NCBI GenBank assembly: GCA_965218945.1
Contig: OZ244718.1
Location: 248,001 to 312,000, forward strand
Direction of reading: 5' to 3'
Source: DAOUJW01 sp965218945
Lineage (GTDB): Bacteria; Chloroflexota; Dehalococcoidia; Lucifugimonadales; UBA2985
Length of the DNA: 64,000 bases
Position 1 is the stretch's first letter; every line of letters begins with the position of its first letter. Positions 26,041 through 34,655 of this stretch are shown piece by piece. The translations under genes and the position numbers were made by a program. The notes beneath the pieces were generated by a model. The model was not told the DNA's origin and made no database searches. It saw nothing but the letters and a program-made list of their open reading frames with translations.

Positions 26041-28608
26041 ATGGAAGAGCGTCCGGAACCCCAACCCCTTTCCGATATTCGTATCGTTGACCTGACCCAC
26101 GGCATTGCGGGGCCGTATTGCACCAAGCTCCTCGCCGACTTCGGAGCCGACGTCATCAAGGTGGAGAGGTCCGGCTCAGGCGACTACGCCCGCTCCCTCG
26201 GCCCATTCCCAAACGACGTCCCACACCCGGAGAGGAGCGGCTTGTTCCTCTTCCTCAACACCAACAAGCGCGGCATCACCCTGGACCTCACGTCAGACGA
26301 GGGCGTAGAGGCGTTGAAGCAACTGGTGAAGGACGCCGACATCCTGGTGGAGAGCTTCCGACCCGGCGTCATGTCCGGCCTCGGCCTGGACTACGATACC
26401 CTGAAGGCCATAAACCCAAACCTCGTAGTGACCTCCCTGTCCAACTTCGGGCAGACGGGCCCTTACCGGGACTACAAGGCATCGGAGCTTACGCTGTTTG
26501 GCATGGGCGGTAGGATGCACGCCCTCGGCCTGCCGGAGCGATATCCCCTGAAACTGGGCGGCAGCCACGTCCAGTACCAGGCGGGCAACAACGCCGCGAT
26601 GGCCACCCTCTTCGCCTGGCACGGCCAGAGGTACGAGGGCATGGGCGGTCAGCGTGTGGACGTGTCCATACTGGAGACGCAGATGGCCTCCATCAACGGA
26701 CGACTGACCAGCCTGGTGAACTACCAGTACAACGGCGAGCGAGGGCGGCGGCGCGGGCCGAGCACCCGCGGCGGCTATCCCCAGGGCCACTACCCCTGCA
26801 AGGACGGGTACATCTCCGTCTCCGGCGGAGGCCAGCGATGGCCCCTGACCGTCGCGGCCATTGGTATGCCGGAGCTGCTGGAAGACCCCCGCTTCTCTCC
26901 TCCCTTCGGGCAGCAGAGCATGGAGGGCAAGGAGGAGTTCGAGAGGGACTTCTGGCTGCCGTGGCTCATGGCCCGGTCCAAGCAGCAGGCCGTGGCGGAG
27001 TGCCAGGTGGCGGGCCTGCTCATCGGCGCGAACAACACCATAGACGAGGTTGTGGACGACAACCCGCAGCTTGACGCCCGTGACTACTTCACGGAGATCG
27101 ACCACCCTGTGGCCGGAAGTTTCCGGTACCCCGGCGCGCCCATCCTCTCGGAGGGCCGCTGGTGGCGAATCCGCAGGCCCGCGCCCACCCTCGGCCAGCA
27201 CAACAAGGAGGTGCTGGAAGCCGACGGGTCGGCGTGGGAAGAGTCCGACAGGCCGACAACCGGCGCGTCGGTGGGCCTGCTTACGTCGCCGGCATCGCAG
27301 GGCAAGCCGGCCGCGAAGAAGCGATTCCCGCTGGAGGGAGTCCGCATCATCGATATGACCGTTATCTTCGCCGGCCCATACGGCACGATGTTCCTGGCCG
27401 ATATGGGCGCGGAGACCATCCGCGTGGAGACCGTCAACCACCTGCCGGCCACCAGCCGGGGCCCATTTGCCCGCCCCAACAAGGAGTCTCAGCTCACGGC
27501 GCTCTCCTCTCCCTATCCCGACCGCGACCCCGGCGATCGCCCCTGGAACCGCGCCGCCAACTTCAACGCCCACAGTCGCAACAAGTCCGGCATGACCCTG
27601 GAGCTTGGGCAGCCGGAGGCCAAGGATATATTCCGTCGCCTGGTGGAGGTGAGCGACCTCTTCATAGAGAACAACGCCGCCGGCTCAATGGCCCGGCTGG
27701 GCGTCTCCTGGGACGTGGTCAGCAAGTGGAACCCCCGCCTCATCATGATTTCGGTCTGCGGCTTTGGGCAGACCGGGCCCTGGAGCGAGTACCGGGGCAT
27801 CGGGACGCAGTTCGAAGCGGCGGTCGGTCACGCCTCCGTCTCCGGCTACCCGGACATGGGCATAGACGGCGCGCCCGGCTCGGTGGCGACTGACGCCTCC
27901 TCCGGCGTGACGGTCGCTATCGCCGCCATGCTTGCCCTTCACCAGCGTGAGAAGACGGGCAGAGGCATGTACGTCGACATCTCCCTGGGCGAGAACTTCC
28001 TGCCCCACCTGGGGGAGCTTTACATGGACTACACCATCAACGGGCGCGTGGCCGGGCCTCCGGGCAACCGCGACTGGTGGAACGTGCAGGGCGCCTACCC
28101 GTGCGACGGCGACGACGAGTGGATCGCCATAACCATCGGTCGCATCGAGCAGTGGCAGGCCCTCTGCCGCCTGATGGGACGCCCCGACCTGCTGGAGGAC
28201 GACCGCTTTGTCGATATGAACGCTCTCCGCGCCCATCACGACGAGGTCGACGACATCATTGCGGTCTGGACGTCGGAACACGAATCCATAGCGCTGTTCC
28301 ATCGTCTCCAGAGCGAGGGCATTCCGGCCGGGTACCTGATGCACGAGGACCACGTCTTCAACGACCCGCAACTGAAGGAGCGGGGCTTCTTTGTCCCCAT
28401 CACCGCGCCGGAGGTGGGCACGTACCTCTATCCCAGCACGACGTTCAGGATGTCCAACACGCCCTTCGAGGTGAGGAAGCCGCCGGTCCGCCTGGGCGAG
28501 GACAACGACTACGTGTACCGGGAAGTCCTGGGCCTGACGGAGGCAGAGTATGACCGCCTCAAGGCCCAAGGCCACATCGGCATGGACTACGCCCCGCACG
28601 TGAAGTAG
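26041..28608 (+). CDS. Tandem CaiB/BaiF (family III) CoA-transferase
   Basis: 855 residues, two full family III domains. The first begins IRIVDLTHGIAGPYCTKLLA with FGADVIKVE, the second IRIIDMTVIFAGPYGTMFLA with MGAETIRVE. GQTGPY/GQTGPW loops and GGQRVDVS/GRGMYVDIS motifs occur once in each half. As in the protein at 14647-17100, the usual catalytic Asp position reads Glu in both halves by eye. It lacks the zinc ribbon of that protein. It moves CoA between organic acids; substrate unknown. An ATG at 26041 follows GGAGGGTAGACT. Confidence 0.87.
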   Translation: MEERPEPQPLSDIRIVDLTHGIAGPYCTKLLADFGADVIKVERSGSGDYARSLGPFPNDVPHPERSGLFLFLNTNKRGITLDLTSDEGVEALKQLVKDADILVESFRPGVMSGLGLDYDTLKAINPNLVVTSLSNFGQTGPYRDYKASELTLFGMGGRMHALGLPERYPLKLGGSHVQYQAGNNAAMATLFAWHGQRYEGMGGQRVDVSILETQMASINGRLTSLVNYQYNGERGRRRGPSTRGGYPQGHYPCKDGYISVSGGGQRWPLTVAAIGMPELLEDPRFSPPFGQQSMEGKEEFERDFWLPWLMARSKQQAVAECQVAGLLIGANNTIDEVVDDNPQLDARDYFTEIDHPVAGSFRYPGAPILSEGRWWRIRRPAPTLGQHNKEVLEADGSAWEESDRPTTGASVGLLTSPASQGKPAAKKRFPLEGVRIIDMTVIFAGPYGTMFLADMGAETIRVETVNHLPATSRGPFARPNKESQLTALSSPYPDRDPGDRPWNRAANFNAHSRNKSGMTLELGQPEAKDIFRRLVEVSDLFIENNAAGSMARLGVSWDVVSKWNPRLIMISVCGFGQTGPWSEYRGIGTQFEAAVGHASVSGYPDMGIDGAPGSVATDASSGVTVAIAAMLALHQREKTGRGMYVDISLGENFLPHLGELYMDYTINGRVAGPPGNRDWWNVQGAYPCDGDDEWIAITIGRIEQWQALCRLMGRPDLLEDDRFVDMNALRAHHDEVDDIIAVWTSEHESIALFHRLQSEGIPAGYLMHEDHVFNDPQLKERGFFVPITAPEVGTYLYPSTTFRMSNTPFEVRKPPVRLGEDNDYVYREVLGLTEAEYDRLKAQGHIGMDYAPHVK

Positions 28609-29056
28609 GGGGGTGGGGGTAGATACGCGCCCGCTCATGGTGAGCCTGTCGAACCCAATTACTCAATCGACACCAAAAGCTCCGGTACTCTTGGGCCGTC
28701 GAATTGGAGGTGGCTAGCTGAGGGGGTCGCATATCCCAAATGCTGCTGCGCTCTGGATCTTCCAGCTGACTACGCAGACAAGTTGTCTATTGGAGTCCGC
28801 TCAGATGGGCCTAAGTGGATAGTAGGTGGAACCGTCTTCGAGCTATGGCTAGGAGGACTCGGTAGTCCTTGAGATTGTGATCCTTACAGAGAGTTCGAGC
28901 CTTTTTCGGCCGGACTCTACTAGCCAGTGACACTAACTTTGGGGTAAGGTCACTGACAACCTACAAGGCCCGAGCCGAGGTGGCCCGGGTGAAATTAGCG
29001 CAGTCCCAATTTTGCTGGTTGCCAACAAACCGGACCACTTCAGTGAGACATATCGA
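28609..29056. other. Intergenic stretch with REP-like motif and an orphan open frame
   Basis: Near 28633-28655 lies the palindromic-half motif GCTCATGGTGAGCCTGTCG, typical of dispersed intergenic repeats. From about 28650 to 28872 a plus frame without a start codon reads as plausible protein (WRWLAEGVAYPKCCCALDL ... TVFELWLGG) and stops. No recognised gene. The right end is the 3' edge of the defence island. Confidence 0.3.
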
Positions 29057-30016
29057 TTAGTTATCCGCGGTTATTTTGCGGCCGATGTAAACTACATAGA
29101 GGTCTTCACCTGGTGGAACCGGCCATCGGAAATGCAGACGGATGAGCAAGGGTCTCACTTTGCCGTGCCAAGTACAGTGTAGGGTTTCCCCAGTCATTTC
29201 TGGATGCGGGAAAGCTAGTTTACTCTCGAAGTCCCGTTTTTCTTCTGTCGAAGAGTCAGAAAACTGAGTACTACCTCTAGTCAGATGTGCATCCAATATT
29301 GGCTTTGCAGCCGGTGTGAAATTACCCGTCTCATCGCGGCATGCCATGACATCGTTCAAGGTATGCAACCGGCTCTTTATGTATTCAGCCGCCGGGGAGG
29401 AGAACGGGAGGCCTATCAGTGGGCGAAAGGCATCCCTTGAAAACTTCAGACGTTCATATCGGCCAAGACATACTGCCTCCAACTCACCCCAAGTATTGAT
29501 TGGCGGCTCGATACCTTCTAGGGCAATTGATAGCTTGGAAGTATCGGACCAATTGACCACTTCAGTAGCAATTCTACCCTCTGCGACCAACGTGACACGA
29601 ACTGGAGAATAGTGCCAAGAAGAGGGAGTAAAGCTTACTAGCTGACGGTCGATCCCAGAAATTGTACAGAAGGCAGCCTCGCCTACAGCAGAATCCGTAA
29701 CAACTTCATCGCCGCATTCTAAATAGTCGTCAGGACTGTGTTGCCGCACATCTTCCCAGAACGGCCCTCGTTTCGTGATCCAGTTTCGTAAAGCTGATTG
29801 TTGTTGTTGGTTGAGATTCTGGATTCCCTGCTGCATCGACATGGTGGGATTCACCATTCTATTGACCACATTCCAGTGGCAATACAATTCGCGTCCGAAC
29901 TCTCTAGCAATGCCCCTCATTGCCATGATCCGCCCAACGGCATCCCTAAACCCCGCGACATCGTGAAATTGTTCATGAATCGACAGGTCATTGAGGAGTA
30001 ATTCCACCCTATTCAC
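29057..30016 (-). CDS. Unknown third protein of the DUF262-ATPase operon
   Basis: 319 residues from the GTG at 30016, which overlaps the ATPase stop by 8 nt. I do not recognise the family. Helical N-terminus (HEQFHDVAGFRDAVGRIMAM...FGRELYCHWNV), then a long mixed region, a Gln-rich turn (NLNQQQQSALRNWI) typical of Abi/RloB-like or TIGR-type HP partners, and a beta-rich C-terminal ending LYVVYIGRKI. Position in a tight operon with an ATPase suggests an effector or adaptor in the same defence system. The middle has no clear catalytic motif. Confidence 0.55.
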   Translation of the reverse strand: MNRVELLLNDLSIHEQFHDVAGFRDAVGRIMAMRGIAREFGRELYCHWNVVNRMVNPTMSMQQGIQNLNQQQQSALRNWITKRGPFWEDVRQHSPDDYLECGDEVVTDSAVGEAAFCTISGIDRQLVSFTPSSWHYSPVRVTLVAEGRIATEVVNWSDTSKLSIALEGIEPPINTWGELEAVCLGRYERLKFSRDAFRPLIGLPFSSPAAEYIKSRLHTLNDVMACRDETGNFTPAAKPILDAHLTRGSTQFSDSSTEEKRDFESKLAFPHPEMTGETLHCTWHGKVRPLLIRLHFRWPVPPGEDLYVVYIGRKITADN

Positions 30017-31148
30017 CCCAACCTGCAAAGTAGTCCATATCCTTGTCGAATTGGTCAAAGAAACCCTGAGGCCAAAAATCAATGTTACCTGAACTGTCCA
30101 AGGTTGGACTCAATACCTGCGGGGCATCACCGGAGCGCGGCTTGAGAAAATGCACCATTACTCCCTCAGCTGGGACGTGTCCCGATTTTACTTCACGCCG
30201 GATTCCGTTGAGAACATGGTCGCTGTGAGTCTCTACGATTACTTGTGTACCGGAGTACGCTACCTCGGAAAGGAATTGTCCCATCAGGGATTGCCCAGCC
30301 GGATGCAGATGGACCTCTGGGTTTTCTATCAGTAAAATACTGGCTTTGGGAGCTGACAAAGCAGCTACGATGATTGGAAAGACTTGAGTAATACCGAATC
30401 CGCAGTGTATGGGTCGAAGAAAATCCGTATCAGCAGAGACTTTAATTCCTAAAGTCACCGAGTTAGCGTTCGATACCTGCTTCACGTCGACAGCGCAACC
30501 TGGGAAGAAGGCCGCCAACCTTGCCCCAACTTGGTGCAGCAATGTCGGCGTGGTGTCTCTTACCACCAGTTCATCTGCGATAGGATCGTCACGGCCACGA
30601 TATAGCACACTTACTGCATTTTCGCCTTGAGGTCCGACTACAGTAACCGTGTGCTGGTCCTCAAGGGAATAGATTTCGCGAGGACCTTCTCTTTCTGCAG
30701 TGATATAGGTTAAGTTTCTAATACGGCTTGCCAATGAGACAGCGGCATTGTCTGCGTCAGTAGGCAATAGGTAGTGGAGACTCTGCGGATTGTCGTACTC
30801 ATTGTCTCCGACCCGGACGTGACGTACTTGCAGAGACATATCTTGACGGTCGCCAGCGAAAGACCAATTGCAGCTCATTCCCTGATCGCTAAGGCCAATG
30901 TCGAATCGTCTACTCCCATTCACTTGGTCAACAACGTCCGTAACTGTTCCAAGTTTTGCTATCGAGCCGTTGAGCATGAGCCTAGTTGACCATTCTTTTT
31001 CGCGCATGGTCTGGTGCAACAGAGCGAGTGCTTGGAGAACGGACGACTTACCTGAAGCGTTAGCTCCGGATATTAGTGTCAATGGACCAAGTGGAAGTCT
31101 AAGGATATCGAAGCATTTGAAATGTCTAAGATCAAGTAGGTCAAGCAC
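30009..31148 (-). CDS. AAA/ABC-type ATPase with DUF3696-like C-terminus
   Basis: 379 residues from a GTG start, translated from a GGAGGT site inside the upstream gene. OLD/RecF-like ATPase: Walker A GANASGKSS (28-36), a signature-type region GFGITQVFPIIVAAL, Walker B ILLIENPEVHLHP and H-loop VETHSDHVLNGIRR. The tail WPQGFFDQFDKDMDYF is the DUF3696 end. Such ATPases are the sensor/motor of many antiphage systems (for example PARIS AriA-like). Overlaps both neighbours by 8 nt, so stoichiometric co-translation is likely. There is no TOPRIM domain in it. Confidence 0.8.
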   Translation of the reverse strand: MLDLLDLRHFKCFDILRLPLGPLTLISGANASGKSSVLQALALLHQTMREKEWSTRLMLNGSIAKLGTVTDVVDQVNGSRRFDIGLSDQGMSCNWSFAGDRQDMSLQVRHVRVGDNEYDNPQSLHYLLPTDADNAAVSLASRIRNLTYITAEREGPREIYSLEDQHTVTVVGPQGENAVSVLYRGRDDPIADELVVRDTTPTLLHQVGARLAAFFPGCAVDVKQVSNANSVTLGIKVSADTDFLRPIHCGFGITQVFPIIVAALSAPKASILLIENPEVHLHPAGQSLMGQFLSEVAYSGTQVIVETHSDHVLNGIRREVKSGHVPAEGVMVHFLKPRSGDAPQVLSPTLDSSGNIDFWPQGFFDQFDKDMDYFAGWGE

Positions 31149-32235
31149 CGAATACCTCCAGGAACATTTGCCCTGCCATGTCGAAACGCCGCTTTACCTT
31201 GTCAACTTGATTTGTACCGAAGGTAATAGCGTCATTAAAGTGCCCATTACTTAACAGCTTAAAAAAGGCTTGTCTTAGCTCTGCGCAATGGCCAACGACT
31301 TGACTCTCTTCATACCGTGAAAGTCCTGTGATCATTACATCCCACAGGGAGGCATTTATTACGTTCCGATTTTCTTGATCTTCGCTGTGCTTTCTGAACG
31401 CGTGCCTGCCAAACACCTCTCTATTGTTCACCAAGCTAGTTCTCAGCTGGCTGGACAGTTGCTGAATGTCTGGCGTTTCATAGCTATTCATGCGCTTGAG
31501 CGTTCCGGCCAGAAAGTTGTCCATATCACCGCGGTAGTCTGCGATAGGTAGGATTTGGAAACCGCAGAAGCGATTGACAAACTCGCGATCTCTCATCTGT
31601 AATCTGTTCAAGCTTCTACCTGTTGCCTCTACAAATAAGAGCCGCTCGGCTTCCTCCTTGAGGAAACGAGTGGCTTGCCCCATGTAAAGGCAATTGCGCA
31701 TCTGTTGCCGAGTTAAGGCAGCACCCCCATTTACGCGCTCGAAAATGTCCAAACGTGCCCGCTCTGGCGCCTTGGAATCAATAACGTAGAGAGTTAGATT
31801 GCAATCTTCAATCCGGTTCTGTAATTTGGGTGTAAGATCCACAAAGCGCTTTCTGTTAAGTACGGCTTGCTCAGGAAGCCGCAGCGAGAGTCCTCCTTCC
31901 ACAAAATTCCTGAAAGTAGACAGCCGTTGAAGGCCGTCGACGACGACCATGCGGCCATCGTCGTTCTCCGCGATATAGAAGACTGGCAACGGTATCCGCA
32001 TCAACACCGACTCAATTAACTTGCTCTGCTTATCCTCGGGCCAAATGAAATCCCTCTGAAAATCTGGATCCATGATGTATATGCCTTGGTTAATCCGTCT
32101 CAAAATGTCATGGACGGTGCGGGTCTCTGTGCGAATCAACATAGTGTCGAGAGGATAATCCCCCAGAGCACTGTCTTCACTGCTTCCAATGCCCTCAGGG
32201 TCCTCAGTATTCGAATCGACTTGGCTAATGGTCAT
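31141..32235 (-). CDS. DUF262 (ParB/Srx-like) domain protein
   Basis: 364 residues from the ATG at 32235 (GAGGT 7 nt upstream). The DUF262 motif VVDGLQRLSTFRNF and the preceding PDFQRDFIWPEDKQSKLIESVLMRIPLP are diagnostic. DUF262 proteins share the GmrS-type DGQQR nucleotide-hydrolysing motif, here DGLQR. A long helical C-terminal part follows. First gene of the three-gene operon. DUF262 occurs in GmrSD-type and other antiphage systems; the C-terminal HNH nuclease (DUF1524) of GmrSD is absent here. Confidence 0.82.
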   Translation of the reverse strand: MTISQVDSNTEDPEGIGSSEDSALGDYPLDTMLIRTETRTVHDILRRINQGIYIMDPDFQRDFIWPEDKQSKLIESVLMRIPLPVFYIAENDDGRMVVVDGLQRLSTFRNFVEGGLSLRLPEQAVLNRKRFVDLTPKLQNRIEDCNLTLYVIDSKAPERARLDIFERVNGGAALTRQQMRNCLYMGQATRFLKEEAERLLFVEATGRSLNRLQMRDREFVNRFCGFQILPIADYRGDMDNFLAGTLKRMNSYETPDIQQLSSQLRTSLVNNREVFGRHAFRKHSEDQENRNVINASLWDVMITGLSRYEESQVVGHCAELRQAFFKLLSNGHFNDAITFGTNQVDKVKRRFDMAGQMFLEVFGA

Positions 32236-32494
32236 GCATACTACCTCACCAATTAATGCTTTAGTTCGGAACAACTGCCCTTCAGATGCAGTAATATCCC
32301 TCTAGGATTGAGCAGCATAACTTGTCAAACGCTGCAAATGCCTGCATCAAATGAATATTAGTCAATCAGAATAGCAGTATGATAATTGCATTGACGGTAG
32401 CGGTCAACCTACGACTCTGCCATAAATCCCTTACCTACGTTAACGAAATCGAACACGTTTATGCGTCCTCTTGACTGTAGGTTGTCAGCGATAA

Positions 32495-32810
32495 TGGGAC
32501 AGTTGAGGGGGTAGTACTCGTAAGCCATACGGCGTTCGATCGAGTGGCACTCAATGGGGCAACTAACAGGTATAAACTTGAAGCCATTCGTGCAACGTGT
32601 CTCGATAGCGCCATGATCACCCGTATCGCTTGGCAGGAGAGATACAGACGCCGAATTTGGAGTCTGACTGGAATCGCAAGCGAATTGGGCATCATCTTCC
32701 GGCATTACGATGGGGTGGAGGACGCCAGATTCGGCTGAGAGCGTTCTGCATGCCTGCAGGCACACCGGTTTGGACACCGACGAATGGTGGAAGCGGGCTG
32801 TCAGATGCTC
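32495..32810 (+). pseudogene. Decayed copy of DEDDh exonuclease
   Basis: From about 32500 the plus strand reads VVLVSHTAFDRVALNGAT, then EAIRATCLDSA and IFRHYDGVEDARFG, stop. A frame change continues as VLHACRHTGLDTDEWWKR. These align in order with the intact exonuclease at 42281-42820. Stops and a frameshift, and loss of the N-terminal DxE strand, show it is dead. Opposite in orientation to the intact copy. Confidence 0.8.
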
Positions 32811-32882
32811 AGACCTCCCGTACTGACAGCGCTACAACCTTTCACAACAGGAAAAAACCGTCTATAATTCCCTGGGGTGAAA

Positions 32883-33680
32883 ATGGATACGTTTGAGCAA
32901 GCTTTCAGCGCTACTGAAAAGGCCGCGGACTCAACCCTGAAGTCAGCTGCGGGCTTGATGTCACAACTCAAGGCTTTGCAGAAGGGTGCCAAAACTGGAA
33001 ATATCGCCGCCATGAAGCGCGCTCGGGACAGGCTAGATGCCGCTTTGAGCGCACTGCGCCAAGAGGTGGCCAACACCTCCGCATCCTGGCCTTTTCAGGA
33101 ACAGGAGGAGGAGGAATACCTCAAGACCCAATACGCTGCGGAACTTCGCCAGACGGCCCAAGAAAAGGGCCTGGACATACACGAGAGGGATGGGCGGCTG
33201 ATTGCCCCTCCCTCCATTGTTCGAGTCCTGCCCGGAGAACGGGCGGTGAGAATCGACAGGAAACAGATGTCCACCATTAGACCTACCTACTTGACCGGGC
33301 TCCTGCTGGAAAACCAGAAGAAACCCGTCCGCTACCAATCGGTCGCTTTTCTTGAGGCCATCTACAACGTCTACTCGGATCATGTGCGCGCTGAAAACGG
33401 TGGCCGTTTGATGAAGGGCGGCGGCCCCGTGATCCCGTTGGAGATGATTTATACGAGGCTCACCTATTTGCCTGGCAGCAGCCGCGATTATGACCGCAGC
33501 GATTTCGCTAGGGCCGTGTACAACCTGGATGCCAGTGGCACAAAGAAAACCCGATCGGGGGCCACCGTGTCCTTTCCCTCCTCTACTGGCACTAGGAGCT
33601 CCAGAGGCCTGTTCTCTTTCGTTGGCCCGGACGGCCAAGACGTCCAGTACTACGGCATCCGGTTTACCGAGGACGGCTGA
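32883..33680 (+). CDS. Unknown first protein of the BrxD-like/helicase operon
   Basis: 265 residues from the ATG at 32883, with GGGGTG just upstream; a GTG at 32877 is also possible. N-terminal ~75 residues form a helical bundle with Ala/Lys/Arg heptads. The C-terminal part is mixed alpha/beta (GLLLENQKKPVRYQSVAFLE; PLEMIYTRLTYLPGSS). I recognise no family. The stop overlaps the next start (TGATG), so it is translationally coupled to the P-loop-less ATPase-like gene. Confidence 0.6.
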   Translation: MDTFEQAFSATEKAADSTLKSAAGLMSQLKALQKGAKTGNIAAMKRARDRLDAALSALRQEVANTSASWPFQEQEEEEYLKTQYAAELRQTAQEKGLDIHERDGRLIAPPSIVRVLPGERAVRIDRKQMSTIRPTYLTGLLLENQKKPVRYQSVAFLEAIYNVYSDHVRAENGGRLMKGGGPVIPLEMIYTRLTYLPGSSRDYDRSDFARAVYNLDASGTKKTRSGATVSFPSSTGTRSSRGLFSFVGPDGQDVQYYGIRFTEDG

Positions 33681-34639
33681 TGCCGAACAGCATCCCAATC
33701 CATGATTGGCTACGGGTCATCGACCAAGAGTACCTGTCGACATTCGTCAGGGACGGAGGTTCGTCCATCAAGTTTGCCGTAACCCCAGTTGAACGAAGGA
33801 CGGATTTATACCAGGCGGTGCAGATCCGTTGCCGGGAGTTGGGGTACCTGTTCGTCAAGTTGGACGCGGTGACTTCGCGGGCACACATGCCGCAGGACAT
33901 ATTCTTCGGGCTTGCTCGCCAGATCGATTGGAGACGGCTGGCCCGTGGCATGATCCTGCGGCTCGCTCAAAACACCGGCCTTCGGACGGATGGCGTTGAC
34001 CTGGGTTGGACTGACAATATCTATGGCACTATTGCCCAAGCCAATGGGATTGCGTTGGACTCAGTATACAGGGATTTGAGGCCCCACCTGGAAACCAGCA
34101 TATCCAAGAACTCCAGTATGGCCAAAGATTTCCGAACCGCCATGACCCAACTTTGCGTATGTGAGAATACACCGGACCGGCAAGAATATATCGGCCAGCC
34201 GCTGCTGGACTGGTTGACCGGCGACAACATCCGCGTCGGTAACGTCCGTACCTTCTTCATCTACACCAGTATCAACCGCACCACTGCCAGGTACTTCATC
34301 GAATCGGCCCTCTACTGGGTCCGCCACGTGGGGTACGCCGGGACAGTGGTGTTGCTGGATAACTCCCGTGTCACACTGGCTCCCAACCCCAGAGACGGCC
34401 AACGATATTACACCAAGGCTATGGCCACGGAGCACTACGAGCTGCTCCGTGAGTTCGTCGACGGCGTCGACGGCCTGTCGGGAACGCTGATGGTAGTGGT
34501 GACCAGCAACGAGTTCTTGGACGAGACCAAAGACCGAAAGGGCTACGGCATCTACGAGGCCCTGCGCACCAGGGTAATGAACGACGTTCGAGACCGGCAT
34601 CTGGTCAATCCAGTTGCTTCCCTGTCGCGGTTGTCATAA
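33680..34639 (+). CDS. BrxC/BrxD (DUF2791)-like protein without P-loop
   Basis: 319 residues. It resembles the companion DUF2791 ATPase in layout (FVRDGGSSIKFAVTP at the position of the P-loop strand; VLLDNSRVTLAPNP as a Walker-B-like strand; FFIYTSINRTTA). The nucleotide-binding GxGKS/T is replaced by VERRTDL, so it is probably a non-hydrolysing partner. It likely forms a hetero-oligomer with the next protein. Family assignment is by layout and context, moderate only. Confidence 0.6.
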   Translation: MPNSIPIHDWLRVIDQEYLSTFVRDGGSSIKFAVTPVERRTDLYQAVQIRCRELGYLFVKLDAVTSRAHMPQDIFFGLARQIDWRRLARGMILRLAQNTGLRTDGVDLGWTDNIYGTIAQANGIALDSVYRDLRPHLETSISKNSSMAKDFRTAMTQLCVCENTPDRQEYIGQPLLDWLTGDNIRVGNVRTFFIYTSINRTTARYFIESALYWVRHVGYAGTVVLLDNSRVTLAPNPRDGQRYYTKAMATEHYELLREFVDGVDGLSGTLMVVVTSNEFLDETKDRKGYGIYEALRTRVMNDVRDRHLVNPVASLSRLS

Positions 34640-34655
34640 GGGGGTCCGCAGCATA

